A DNA stretch of 64,000 nucleotides from Icerya purchasi. Lineage: Eukaryota; Arthropoda; Insecta; Hemiptera; Monophlebidae. The position numbers and the translations under genes are program-made. Below the pieces are notes generated by a model that made no database searches, was not told the DNA's origin, and saw nothing but the letters and a program-made list of their open reading frames with translations. The stretch is from NCBI GenBank assembly GCA_039619475.1, contig CM077116.1:254983440-255047439 (forward strand). Reading direction: 5' to 3'. Of this stretch, positions 11,401 through 23,060 are shown in pieces. How positions within the stretch are numbered: position 1 is the first letter of the stretch; each line of letters starts with the position of its first letter.

Positions 11401-12003
11401 ATTAATTACAACGTAATTCTTAGGCCGGCCCTCATTAAAAAAATGTCCCAATTTTATGAAACGTTTGTTATATTATAATTTTTACCGACTTCCAAAAAAA
11501 AAAAGTTATACGTTCGTGGCATATTTTTCTTTTTTTTTTTATGTTTATTCACGCATAACTCACATTTATATTGACTGATTTTACTAACTCTTTGTCCATT
11601 AGAAAGAGAACCATTCAAAATAGGTGAGTAATTATGAAAATCGGTAAACATAAATTGAGTATTAGTCAAAAGTCGTGAAAAAATGTGGTTCCTTTGGATA
11701 ATTTTTTTTCTTTTTATTTTTTATTAATATAACAGAGGCGGTTGACTTAAAATGCTATCAATTTTCAAAATTACCAAGGAAATGTAGCTTTGTTACCGAC
11801 TTGAAGGTTACACACGTTCGTCCCGTTTTTGTTTTTTTGTTTCTCTACGTTTATTCGTGCATAACTTATATTCATAAAGACCAATTTAGAACTACGTTGT
11901 AAATTTTGATCATTTTATACAAAGTATAGAAGAGAAAGAGACAGAAATGTAAGCAAGAGGGATCAATGGGCACAGCCCCTTGCGGGGCCAAAATGGCCGA
12001 ATG
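11401..12003 (+). mobile_element. Helentron/DINE-like repeat, copy 3 (long form, about 600 bp)
   Basis: Starts ATTAATTACAACGTAATTC and ends with the GC hairpin GCCCCTTGCGGGGC followed by CAAAATGGCCGA. The 3' sub-terminal inverted repeat (ACTACGTTGTAA near 11.89 kb) precedes the conserved stretch TTTTGATCATTTTATACAAA. Unlike the 320-bp short copies it carries an internal module (TACCGACTTCC ... CGTTCGT ... TTTATTCACGCATAACTC) that appears twice, near 11486-11570 and again near 11795-11870. Copy 1 holds one module. No protein is confidently encoded. It abuts the LINE remnant that follows. Confidence 0.8.
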
Positions 12004-12006
12004 ACT

Positions 12007-13140
12007 AAAATCTTCCATGGAAATCTCACATAAACGGGCTCAAAAGGTCATGCCTAAACAAATTAAATGTTCTACGAAAACTATCACACACATCATATGG
12101 AGCAGACCGTAGATCCTTCGTACACATCCACAGAAGTTTAATCCGAACGAAGTGTAACGGCGGCACAGCAATTTACGGATCAGCGAAGCCCGCCATCCTA
12201 AATAAACTGAACGTCATACACCATACCGCAATAAGATTAGCGCTAGAACTTCTCCAACAATTAGCATGTTATACGAATGTTCAGAATGGCCCCTAGATGT
12301 TAGAAGACGATACCTCAGCGCAAGACTATTAATACGTATTTTATCCTCTCCAAATAATCCAGCTTTTCTTTTACTTTCCAATAAAAATCCTAAAACGTAT
12401 CATTTCCTATCCTACGCGATGAAGTCACTTAAGTCAGATATCGCGAATTTAACCAAAATCTATGAGTCAACCCCCGCCATACTTCCCTCATGGAAAACCA
12501 CAGCTCTGAATATAGACCTCTCACTCTTATGAACAAACACTGCCCTGCTAATACCATTCTGAGCGCTTTCCATGGACTTCTCCTGAAATACCCGTCCTCG
12601 TTAATTCTGTTTACCGACAGTACCAAATTAAACCCTCTCGTCCGAACAGATAGGCACTATCCGTTACGTAACAACCGAATACCTGCCAACGACGCTGTTC
12701 AAGAAATAACCAACAAAGGAATGGTTCGACTCGTGGCTCAATACCTCAACATGGAATAAATTTCGTTCCATTAAAGAGGACACTAACTTGTGACAATCGT
12801 CGTTCCGGACAAGCAGAAAGGAGGAAGCAGCACTGTGTCGACTGCGCATTGGCTACACACGAATTACTCACTCATTCCTCCTGAACAACACCTATATGTG
12901 AAACCTGTTCTTCCCTTCTCTCCGTTCAACGCATCCTATTAGACTGCCGCAAATATAATCTCATTCGCGTCACGTTTTTCCTTCCGTCTACCTTAAAAGA
13001 ACTCCTAAGTAACAATTAAATTAGTATAAAGAAATTATTCGTCTATCTCAACTCCACTAACCTCCTATCCCAATTATAGAATCCTAACTTTCCGTGCCTT
13101 TGGCCTTTGTTGCAGTTCATGGCACGTAAATGAAGAAGAA
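12007..13140 (+). pseudogene. LINE ORF2 remnant: RT C-terminus, RNase H, zinc knuckle
   Basis: Plus-strand translation starts within the RT thumb region (LPWKSHINGLKR ... SHTSYGADRRSFVHIHRSLI ... IYGSAKPAILNKLNVIHH), shifts frame near 12265, and continues LDVRRRYLSARLLIRILS and PSWKTTALNIDLSLL. RNase H follows: LFTDSTKL (first catalytic Asp), an internal deletion, then IPANDAVQEITNKGM. The tail RLRIGYTRITHSFLL with a Cys-x-x-Cys knuckle ending ILLDCRKYNLIR is typical of RNase H-bearing LINEs. Stops are present (for example at 12.79 and 12.90 kb). It is distinct in sequence from the family at 9.1 kb. The junction with the repeat at about 12.0 kb suggests that one inserted beside or into the other. 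Confidence 0.85.
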
Positions 13141-16100
13141 GAATAAAGGTTATTCGAAATTAAGTTTTGTCAACGGCAGTCTTTCGGAATTAGTTGATAA
13201 CAGATTTTCCTGGAAAACGTTTCTAATTTTTATATACGATACCTGTTAATTATTAATTTTAATTTTAAAAATAGCTCGAGATAACTTCCTTACGTTTGTG
13301 CACTATTGCTCTTTGTATTAAATTTAGAATGGTAGTCCTTGTACAATATCCTACTATCTTGCAACTGTGAAAAAATCTTTTTGTCAACCAACTCTTTATA
13401 TATCATTAATATGAAGATTAAATTAAATAATACGTAGATTTAAACATCCTCTTGATACACGAGAGACTGTAATTCATTTTATAAGTATATCATATATAGG
13501 ACAAAATATACAGTATAGGTTAGTTGAAATAAGCCCAAAGGGGAAAGTCAACTTTAAAAGAAAAAGAAAAAAAAAACGAAATAAACGAGTCTTCGACTGA
13601 AAAACTGTTCAACATTTATTCCGAAATAAGCATGCGTTTGGTTAAAAATCTATCCACTTTTAATGGATCGTAAAAAAAATAATAATAAATACTCTATACA
13701 GCGTACCGTAAACATTCAAAAAAAAAACAGACCTTGAAAAGGCTTGGATATAATTTTAAAGCCTGAATAAAATGCCGCTCGTCCATCTTCAGTCGCATTC
13801 GTACGCTATTGTCGGAGTCGATGGGTTAGTTGAACTGTTTATTCGTTTCATATCTAACCACATCGTCCTCGCATCAAATGATTCGCCTAGTGTGTGTATG
13901 TGTGTGTAATGTAAACAATAAATTTCTTTGTTTTTATTCGTGTAGTAGTTGAATAGCAATTATGTAGCAGATGAAAATTTTTTGTGCCGAATTCGATTTT
14001 CACCACTGGTCATTCTCGAAATTCTAAATGACACTTAGTATTATCATCAGCAAAAATGGCAACGATTTTCGATGTATGATTCGCGCCTTTTTCATTACCT
14101 TTCACTATCGGCGACTTGATTTTTGCCAATTTCCAATAGCGACTGATCCACATTAATCATCAACGGAAAAAGATGCGTAAATTTTCTTACTTCCTTAAAA
14201 AGTAAAAGTACTCTTATTTCGACTTGAAGAAATAAATTTATTTTTATGTTTTTTTCAATAAGTAGTTGAAATGCAGAAATAGCTTACTGAAAACTTTCTG
14301 TGAACAATAGCTGTACAACTGTTCTAAACGTTTAGCGAAAGACATTAAAAAATCGCCAGAAACGTTATGTATTTTCAAGGTATCCCCCCTCTTATCTTTC
14401 TTGCAAAGTAGAAAATTTCAGGATTGATCCGTTTTTCTTTTTACTTTTATTCGAATTTGTAACCTTATGTGCGGTGGGGGGTGGCGGTGGAGGTTGAAGA
14501 TAAAAAATTATATACAGTATAGGAAAAAAGAGAAATTTTAAATGGCACCATATTATAACGTAACAATTTCAATATTCTATAATTATATTTTCTAGCTACA
14601 GAAACATCTTTGTAAATTAAGTCGATAATAAAAAAAAAAAAAGCACTTAAAAACATTGCTGCTATTGACACACAGACCGATGATGCTAGCGGGATATTCG
14701 AAGGAGAAATACTGGAAAACCCTCGCACGACAAAATGGATTCAGCAGCATAAAACGGTGAATAAATGGGGGCACATCGATTTACAGCACATGCTGGTATC
14801 AATGTATCAGGAAGTATGGCTAGTGCGATCGGAAAACTACCTCAACTAGCTTTTAATTACTTTTAAGCTTGAAGACTTTAACAATTCATTCAATCAATTT
14901 GTTAACTTCACCACTAAGCCGACTGTTGTAAAAGAGCGTTACGGATAGAGTCCTAACATTAGCGGAATGGACAATTTCGAAATTTTTTTGTTGAAAAAAT
15001 TAAATCTGTACCGAATTCAACCACCAACCAAACAGTTTTAATACCTGTTACTGTAATGTTAGACATTGGTGTATTATTAAAAATCCAAGTTTCCTATTGA
15101 AAAGACTGTGCTAACAAAAGTCATCTTTCATCTCTGTTTTTTGCCGGTTTAGTGAAAAAAAAAAATAAAAAAAAGAAGAATACCGCATAACAGCTGATAC
15201 TAAAAATCTCTTCGTGACAAATTAGGGCCCATATTTTTTCAACCTTAACGATTCAGCTCCAAAAATTCGGCTTCATAATTTCGGCCTAGATCATTTTGAC
15301 CGTGACATGTTTCAGCTTCGCTACGCTTCGGCCTCGTCTTTTTTCAAAACAGGTCTAGTTTAGTGTTAGTAAGTTTTTAATTTTTTTTTCTTTAATTTAA
15401 TCTATTTAGGCCGTAAAATAATAATCGTTTTCCGAAGCATATACGGATGGATATCATTTCAAGAAAACTAAAAATGACTGATTCAGATTTAGTGTAATTT
15501 GTGTAACATCTGTTGTCCAATTGAGGAAATATACCGTATAAAGCATGTAGAATACTTTATTCAGAAACATCATTTCGAAGAAACAATGCAACAAAAGCTT
15601 CAGAAGCAAGATTGAATTCATGAAACCTCCACGACCATTCATAATGATTCACACTGAAAAAAAGTAGATCTTCAATCAAAACATTTGCGGAACAGTTTTT
15701 TGTAACAATATTCTGCAAAGACATCATTTTAAAATGACTTTCCTTCGAGCAGTATTTTAACCTCGGTACTGGACACCACTGCCGCATACGATTCGTTTTT
15801 TATAGATTAGGAAATAACATTCAAAAAGTCATCGTTAAAATTCCAAATATTTTGAAAAAATCAGTTACGTTTCCTTACAAGTAAAAATACTTTATTAAAA
15901 AAAGCGATTAAAGAAAAATTTTTAGAAAAAGTTACCGCTATTGAAAGGTTGAAGGTTTCATTCTGGTGCGGGATACTAGATGAATAAATTAATAAGCCGG
16001 AAAAACGGTGAAAAGCATGTGGGTCGATAATGGATCATTTCGTTTTTGGAAGAAAATTTTAAGAATATCGTAAAAGTAAAACTGAAAAAGTGTACCGAAA

Positions 16101-16314
16101 AATGTAATGAAAAATTCTATATAACACTTAATTGTAATAATGAACGTATTTTTTTTTTTTTTTTTTAATTTTTAACATTAATTAGTTCACGTAAACAAAC
16201 TGCAAAGTAGAACGTTCTATTTCAAAAATCACCAATTAGCTTGACAGGTCTAAACTTTGTGACTGTAATTATATTTATAAAAAATATACGATTTAAAATA
16301 TATATATATATATA
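13141..16314. other. Intergenic DNA, no gene recognised
   Basis: AT-rich with homopolymer runs (for example the A run near 14.63 kb and the T run near 16.15 kb). Short frames on both strands show no domain or composition unlike background. Confidence 0.5.
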
Positions 16315-17503
16315 TTAGGATCGTCCTTACTTACATGATTTTGGAAATTTTTTTTTCCCGGCCGCTAGATATTTTATAAATATATAAAAAAAATTCCTGT
16401 AAAATCTGAGCTCCTAATTTTAATATTAACATGCTCCCCAAAGTCACCAAAGTTTTAAATGGAAAATACATGCAATTTTTTTCAATAACGCTTATAAAAA
16501 TTATAACTCTGGTAAAAATTAATGAATCAGTTTGAAATTTAGTACAGTTGTAGCTTATACTATTGGGAACAATTTTTAAATTTATTACTTCCTTACATAT
16601 CAAATGAACAAATATGAAAAAATTTTCTCATTTAAAATATTTTCGTAATATTACTCATAATATGAACTAATTTATTTTTTATACTAGTTCCATCAAAAAA
16701 TACTCAGCATGAAGTAATGTTAGAAGTTCTTAATTCAAAAAATTATTCAATGAGAAATTTATTATTTATTAGTTATTTATATTTATTATTTCCACTTATT
16801 TACCTTTTTAATTACTATTTCCCGATTTTTTAGTGACCGAAGGAAAATTTTTTTTGTAATCTTTTACAACCTGTAGAATAAATTGTTGATTTTTGTCATT
16901 TGTAAATTTTCCACGAAAATCTTCCATCAGTTTCACCGATCTTTCGGCACAGTCATTGGCATCGTTTAAACGAAGATTGTTATTTATCAATACAAAAAAA
17001 TGATTTTACGGCAAAAATAAACTTTCTACATGTATTATTATCAATTTAATAAAAATCTGAAAACTATTTTATTTATAATCGTGGCTAAAAAAAAAAAACA
17101 TTTCTGAGAGAACTGGAAAAGAAAAAAATTATTCCATATTACGAGCAATATTACGAAAATATTTTAAATGAGAAAATTTTTTTTAATATTTATTGATTTG
17201 ATATGTAAGGAAGTAATGAACTTAAGAATTTTAAATTTTTCAGTATTGTTCCTAATAGTATAAGCTACAACTGTACTAAATTTCAAACTGATTCTTCAAT
17301 TTTTACCAGAGTTATAATTTTTATAAGCGTTATTGAAAAAAGTTGCATTTATTTTCCATTTAAAACTTTGGTGACTTCGGGGATCGTATTAATACTAAAA
17401 TTAAGAGTTCAGATTTTACAGGAATTTTTTTTTATATATTTAGAAGATATCTAGGGGGCGGCCAAAAAAAATTCCGAAATCATTTAAATAAGGACCACCC
17501 TAA
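16315..17503 (-). mobile_element. Foldback DNA element with about 350-bp inverted arms
   Basis: The left arm (16315-16663) and the reverse complement of the right arm (about 17136-17503) align over their whole length. Shared blocks include AATTCCTGTAAAATCTGA, AAGTCACCAAAGTTTTAAAT, TCAATAACGCTTATAAAAAT, AGTACAGTTGTAGCTTATAC and TCTCATTTAAAATATTTTCG. Outer ends are TTAGGATCGTCCTTA (left) and TTAGGGTGGTCCTTA (right, complemented). Both sides are flanked by TATATATA, so the target duplication cannot be resolved. A minus-strand frame in the roughly 470-bp centre looks like a transposase C-terminus (next entry). Mismatches show that the copy is not recent. Confidence 0.88.
16808..16990 (-). pseudogene. 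C-terminal fragment of a putative transposase inside the foldback element
   Basis: A 60-residue frame reading NDANDCAERSVKLMEDFRGK, then FILQVVKDYKKNFPS, then a Lys/Ser tail and stop. The ND-x-AER-x-VKL-x-EDF followed by LLQVV-x-x-Y/H-R/K pattern resembles, from memory, the end of a protein shared by many invertebrate genomes in high copy and therefore probably transposon-encoded. I cannot name the superfamily. The upstream part is missing; the first residues at 16.99 kb may follow a splice site or a deletion. Its position at the centre of the inverted arms makes the element's own transposase the natural interpretation. Confidence 0.5.
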
Positions 17504-18965
17504 TATATATATATATTAACTGATTTTTCAATTTATTCAATTAAATAAAACATACCGAAAAAAATGGATTTTAAGATTTTCTAAAATTTTTTAATACATT
17601 TCTGTGCTGTTTTTTTCTTGCACAGTAACGCGTTCCATTTTAGATCCTTTCATTTTCATAAAATTTATAATACATTTGTTAATATCGTCGTATCATATTT
17701 TTCGCTTTCGTATTAATTTTCATTATCTCAACAGTTTTACGCATAACTCATTATATTTAATTTTATTTATTTATTTTTTTTTTTTTTTTTCTGTAATAAT
17801 GAAGACCGTTAACCTTACACAGTTGACTCCGTTAGTTGCCACAACCAATTATTTTATTAAAGTAAAATAAAAAAACAAAAATAAAAAAAAAAAAACTTTA
17901 AAATATGATTTAAAATATCTTTCGTCAGGTAACAAATAAACCCTAAATGCTGCTTAATGGTAACTTCTCCTCTCATATATATTAAACCATTTTCACAAAA
18001 TAATTACATTTGTGAATGACTTTGTCGACAACTTTGTTTTATATGATGGTACTTTTTTATTTATTTATATTTCATTGTTATTAATTTATATTATCTTCAT
18101 CCCAAAAACAACCACTAAATTTTTTGTTTGGCAACCCTCGTTTTTTCTCTTCAATAGTTTTCTAAGAGCATCTTATTCATCCCAGACTTTGGTCAGTTTG
18201 TTCCCTCTCCTTTGTTCCAATAAGCGGTAACTGATGTATCAATTTCCTTTTAAAAATTTCCACCTTTTTTTTCTCCAACTATACACAATTTTCCGTTGTC
18301 ATTCTTATGTTTCCGTCAATAGGGTAAATTCATTTTACATTAATCAATATTCCAGTTAAATTGAAAATTTGTTAATCACATCTAAATCAAATTTAAATCC
18401 AATTCTTTTTAAAACTGTTGGAAGAGACCAGATATTTTTAACTGTGAGGTGCATACCACGTTGACTGAATCTTCTAAAACATACAACATGAATAGAGAAA
18501 ATTTTTCTTCCTCAGCTTTTATATATTAAATAAGAATTGATTAAGAAACTAAATTACGATATTAACAGATTCTCTTATAAACATTTCTTTCGTTTATAGC
18601 TTTTAATAGGCATGTGAATTATTTAATAGTTTGTAAATTTCATTCATACTTATGCAGCATAATGCAGTAACAAAAAAATATTGTCGTTCGCTTTTTTACT
18701 TTTCTATAATGCGTAAAGCCGGGTCCAGGAAAACATAGAATCTACTGTAAAAGTAGACGCTATACTTTCTTGTATCCGGTCTTTTTACGTACTCGAAACA
18801 CCGGATTTTTTGTTTATCTACTTGTAGACACAAAAAACCATTAACGCATTATGCGACTCCTTTTTTTAATTTTTCCGCCGGCTTACACGATTCGTTTGCA
18901 GAATACGAATAAAACAAACTGAGCAATAATAATCTTAGGAAAACAACAAGAAAGGGGAAAAAAAT

Positions 18966-18999
<34 letters not shown>

Positions 19000-20583
19000 A
19001 AAAATTTCGGAAAATTATAAATTATCGGACAAATGTGGATATTTGAATAAAAATCGATAAAAACGGATAAAAACATAATATTTCACCAATAATATCTTAT
19101 TGTCTAAAACTGATTCGTATATTTTTATAATGTTTTAGATAGTTTTTCTAACTCGTTACTGAAAAAGATACGGGTATGATTATGACGAAGGAAAATATAC
19201 ACTCCGAATTATATCGTAAATTAGAAAACTGCGCAGCTACAATAGCCGGCTAATAAACAACTAGAGAAGACCGCATGCTAAATTACAGGTATCGCCATAA
19301 AATAATTATATATAAATCTGCTTTAAGCAGATTTAAAATATAATTGTTCGTTTAATTTAATTAAGCGAAAGTCCGCGAAGCTATATAATAATCGGGAAAA
19401 TAAGTACATAAACAATAATACCCGGGGGGAAAATTAAAATTTATTTATTAACGGTAAAAAAATAATCGAAATTCAAAATTTATGTACTTATTTTTTTTTT
19501 AAGAATAATAATGAATAATAATAATAATTATTATTATTTGTTTTGTCTGCGTTTATTTATGAAATATGTAATTTTTAAATTTTAAACAATTTTCTTGACA
19601 AAAACGCCGTACAACAAATCTTAATTTACAAATTACGAATCTCTCTTTCCTTAAATAATATTAACTGCATAAACATATATTCTGCAATTTAATACAACAC
19701 GATAAATAAAATTATCTTTTATCACAGACAAGTGAAGGTATTTTTACCGCAATTATTTAAATGAAGCTTTATAATAATAATAATAAAAAAAAAAAGATAT
19801 ATAAAAGCAAAATTATAAAAAATAACGTTACCTAGACAGTGGCCGAAAGTACTCTGAATTATAAAAAACCCGAAAAAAAATACGAAACTAGAAATTCGAA
19901 ACAATTTATAAAATGAAAATTGAACAGAATTCATGATCGCAACTCGACTCTTATTCCCGGAACACCGTCAAAGGCACAGTAATTCTCGGACGACGAACAA
20001 AGTAACTTTTACGTTGCTTGCCGGTAACCATGGAGAATATACGCACGCATAATCGTGCGCACTCTCATAACTCTTTACATCAACTCCATAAACAACCCTT
20101 TTTTTAGTTATTTCCTCCCTCGCTCTCTGCCGTTTTCCAACTATTTCTTTTTTATTTCAATGTATTCCGCGAAGGCCTATTCGCTGATATTAAAAATAAT
20201 GCCTGAAAAATGTGCTTATTGCAAATTGTTTTTCTAATAACTGATACGGTGGTTTATAATTAATGAAACGTCCAAGAAAGGATACTACCGAATTTCTCTT
20301 CCATTCAACAATTCAGTACCATCTGAAAATTCAGAATATCTACAAAACATCAAGTTCATTCCTGAAAACATTTACTAGTAGCAGCATTTTGTATTTAGAT
20401 ATGGCATCGAAGGGTTTTTCTTGTGTTAAATTATATGCTTATAAAGATAGACATGCTATATATTAAAAATAAGTGAAACAAAATAAGTTCGATATTTTTT
20501 ACATAGTCGATTAATTCGAATGTAGTAATTAGCATATACTGCTGTTGAGGTCTATCATATTTAAAGAGATTTGAATTTTTCAG
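17504..20583. other. Intergenic DNA with microsatellites and a small palindromic repeat
   Basis: No supported gene. It contains a (TA)n run at 18970-18998. A possible 147-bp palindromic MITE at 18706-18852 has ends ATAATGCGTAA and TTAACGCATTAT in inverted orientation. Frames are short and rich in Phe/Ile/Tyr, as expected of AT-rich DNA. Confidence 0.5.
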
Positions 20584-20631
20584 GGAGCACTGCGGCGGCT
20601 TACTCGATTAAAAGATCCATCACGTCGATCG
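20584..20631 (+). other. Candidate exon-like island
   Basis: A GC-rich 48-bp island in AT-rich DNA that follows TTTTTCAG and precedes a GTAC. It is an exact multiple of three with an open frame reading GALRRLTRLKDPSRRS. The polypyrimidine tract is weak and no neighbouring exon is proved. It could equally be a chance GC patch or an old repeat. Confidence 0.2.
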
Positions 20632-20673
20632 GTACACTCCACTTTAGGCCTATATAAAATCACTAGTATATAT

Positions 20674-20997
20674 ATTAATTACAACGTAATTCTTAGGCTA
20701 CCCCCATTAGAAAAAATGCCCCAATTTTATGTAACGTTTGTTATACTTTGTAGAATTTTTGTAATTGTTATTTTACAAATGTCACAATTTTATGTAACGA
20801 AAACATATCTTAATTTTATGTAATGAAAGTTAAATGTTAGGATAGGATTTTCGTGATTATGTTATTTTTTTTTGTATTGATGCCAGTAAGAATTACGTTG
20901 TAAATTTTGATCATTTTATCAAAGTATAGAAGAAAAAGAGACGGAAATGAAAGTAAGAGGTGTCAAGGAGCACAGCCCCTTGCGAGGGCAAAATGGT
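20674..20997 (+). mobile_element. Helentron/DINE-like repeat, copy 4 (short form, best preserved)
   Basis: About 320 bp, from ATTAATTACAACGTAATTC to GCCCCTTGCGAGGGC and AAAATGG. The 5' sub-terminal repeat TTACAACGTAATTCTTA is mirrored by TAAGAATTACGTTGTAA near 20.89 kb. After that come about 65 bp of conserved AG-rich tail and the GC hairpin. Both outer flanks are TATATA. The architecture (inverted sub-terminal repeats, the 3' one internal to a terminal stem-loop) resembles Helentron-derived non-autonomous elements (DINE-1/HINE). It also supplies the empty-site reference for the Tigger insertion at 2.5 kb. Confidence 0.82.
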
Positions 20998-21343
20998 CAT
21001 ATATATATACATATATAAAGATGGATTCTAAGTAAAAAATAAGAAAAGTCATACTTATTTACAAAAACTTGTACTTGAAAATAGAGCCATCTTCATCTGT
21101 TTCTTATTGCTAACAGAACTGTTTTATTTATATTACAAATAAATTAGAAATTTTTTCTGTTTCGATCAGAATAAAAAAAAAAAAAAACAGACGTTCCATT
21201 GTAGACTATACTATTGCAAATTTATTTTAAAACTGATTAATTATCAATAGTTATTAACATTTTGCGTGCCAATAAACATGAACGATTCTTAACATGTACG
21301 TTTATTTTCACTCATGTCATTTTATTAGATCGTTTCTTTTCAG

Positions 21344-21415
21344 AATATTTTGGGAGACACGAGCGAGACAGTTACATAGGCAGAGAACAATGCAGCAAAG
21401 TTATTGGAAAAAAAG
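21344..21415 (+). other. Candidate exon-like island
   Basis: 72 bp between a good acceptor (TCGTTTCTTTTCAG) and a possible donor (AAG followed by GTACAT). Two frames are open; a third, with one TAG, reads AENNAAKLLEKK and continues VHENPNEGR past the donor, so degenerate transposon coding is also possible. No partner exon was identified. Confidence 0.2.
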
Positions 21416-22299
21416 GTACATGAGAACCCCAATGAGGGCCGTTGCCTTTTAAGATTTTGAAAAAAAGTTCTAAATCAAAAAACTAAGATCGGTTCCATTT
21501 AGTAATAAAATCTTTTTTTTATACTGCAATGCCGAGATTTGAAGAATATTTACCGTTTTTTTTTTTTTTTGTTTGTTTTTATGTATATAATTTTTTTAAA
21601 AAATAAAAAGAACACAACTATTGTTTTTCGATAGAAATAATATTATTCGCAACTACATTTATATATTTTCATTATAAATTTTATGCGTAAAAATTGTTTA
21701 AAAATAAATCCCAAAATTAATTATGGAAATATTTTACAGTTTTAATATAAATTTTTTTGATTGAAATATTTTGGTCAATTTTTCCAGTCTAACATTCTAA
21801 AAATTTCTTCCAACCGCAATTGAATAGCACCGATGAAATCGGATGCTCCCATTTCACTCCCTTTTTAATACTAACGTAATTGCCTCTATTTTGGTCTGTT
21901 ACTATTCTAGCTTTTTAACTGAAATATGCATTTTTAATTAATATAATTAACGAAAAGTATCCCCTGCTATTGTAACGCATTAATGAGAAAATCATGGTTT
22001 ACAGATTTCAATAAATGTAAAATGTAAATTAAATTGATATTCCTTACTTTTTTCTATTATTTAATTAATTAAATGATCCGTGGTAAAGAAAGTCCTACAT
22101 CCTGCCTGTTAAATGCAGTTTTGCATTCTTTCTTTTGGTTCAGTTATTATTTCCGGCATAGCTTAATTGCCCCGGGGTCGCTTTCATTTATCAATAATAG
22201 TCGATGCCTTTTCAGGGCTACCGATTTCGATAATTTTGGATTGATCGCCTTTACGCGTTTTTGTTACGTAAGTTATAGTTGGCTTTCTTTTTTAGTTTA
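21416..22299. other. Intergenic DNA, no gene recognised
   Basis: AT-rich. The 22.07-22.30 kb part may be an eroded downstream piece of the RTE-like LINE described next, but I see no motif in it. Confidence 0.45.
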
Positions 22300-23060
22300 G
22301 TTTTTTTTTTTTTTAAATCGTTTTTTATCTCTTTTTTCACAAAACACTGCCTGTTCTTCTGATTGTTGACTAACTAATGTGTATCTCATTCTCACTTCCA
22401 CTAATTTCATAAATATCTTCGCCAATGTCGGACTCGAAGATATTGGCCTATAATTTTATCGATTTTATGCCCGTTTCCCTTCTTCAAAATTAAAATAATA
22501 TCCGATTTTATGCAATCTTCCGGAATTTGCCGGCTTTCTAGAATTTCATAGTATATCAATAGTAGTTTATGCACGAGTTTCTTTCCATAATTTGCTCGTC
22601 AATAATTCCGTCATGACCCGGCGTCCTATTGTTCTTTAAGATCTTAACCACGTATTCCAGGTCGTCTGTCGAAAGCTTAGGTTCTCTTTTACTACCGAAA
22701 TCCTTAATTATACAGTATTAACTGCTAAATATTAATCATCGCAGCTATAGAGGTTAAAGCAGCATGTTGAAGCTACATTATTCACTTGTTATCCATCATA
22801 TCTATCTTATTTCCTTTCGTATCAAAAATATATAATTGCACCAAATTTTGCCCAGTGTTAGATGCTTATTGATTTTTTTTGTGGTCTTCGTACCCTTCAG
22901 CATTACTTCTATCATTTTGTTTTTCCCTTTTAAGATCTTTAAAATTAATTCTTGTAAATTTCTATATTAAGTTATATTCAACCTTATTATTGCCAACGAT
23001 TAAGTTATGTTTCAGTTTCTCTCTTTCGTCTAATAGGTTTTTTAACAATAATTGACTATA
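22300..23060 (-). pseudogene. RTE/BovB-like LINE ORF2 remnant (linker and N-terminal RT)
   Basis: The minus strand runs from the endonuclease-RT linker (NLLDEREKLKHN, FKDLKREKQNDR, GYEDHKKN, NLVQLYIFDTKGNKI) into the RT fingers: LSTDDLEYVVKILKNNRTPG, HDGI, KLLLIYYEILESRQIP, SDIILILKKGN, SPTLAKIFMKLVEVRM. The order and the ILILKKGN and TPGHDGI motifs match RTE-type reverse transcriptases. Several frameshifts (for example after IMERNS near 22.6 kb) and stops show decay. The catalytic palm with the YADD box is missing, so the copy is truncated on its 3' side. Confidence 0.75.

Noticed and set aside
18706..18852. Palindromic 147-bp MITE with ATAATGCGT ends
   Set aside because: Only about 10 bp of the ends match and no duplication is visible; mentioned in the region note but not called as an element.
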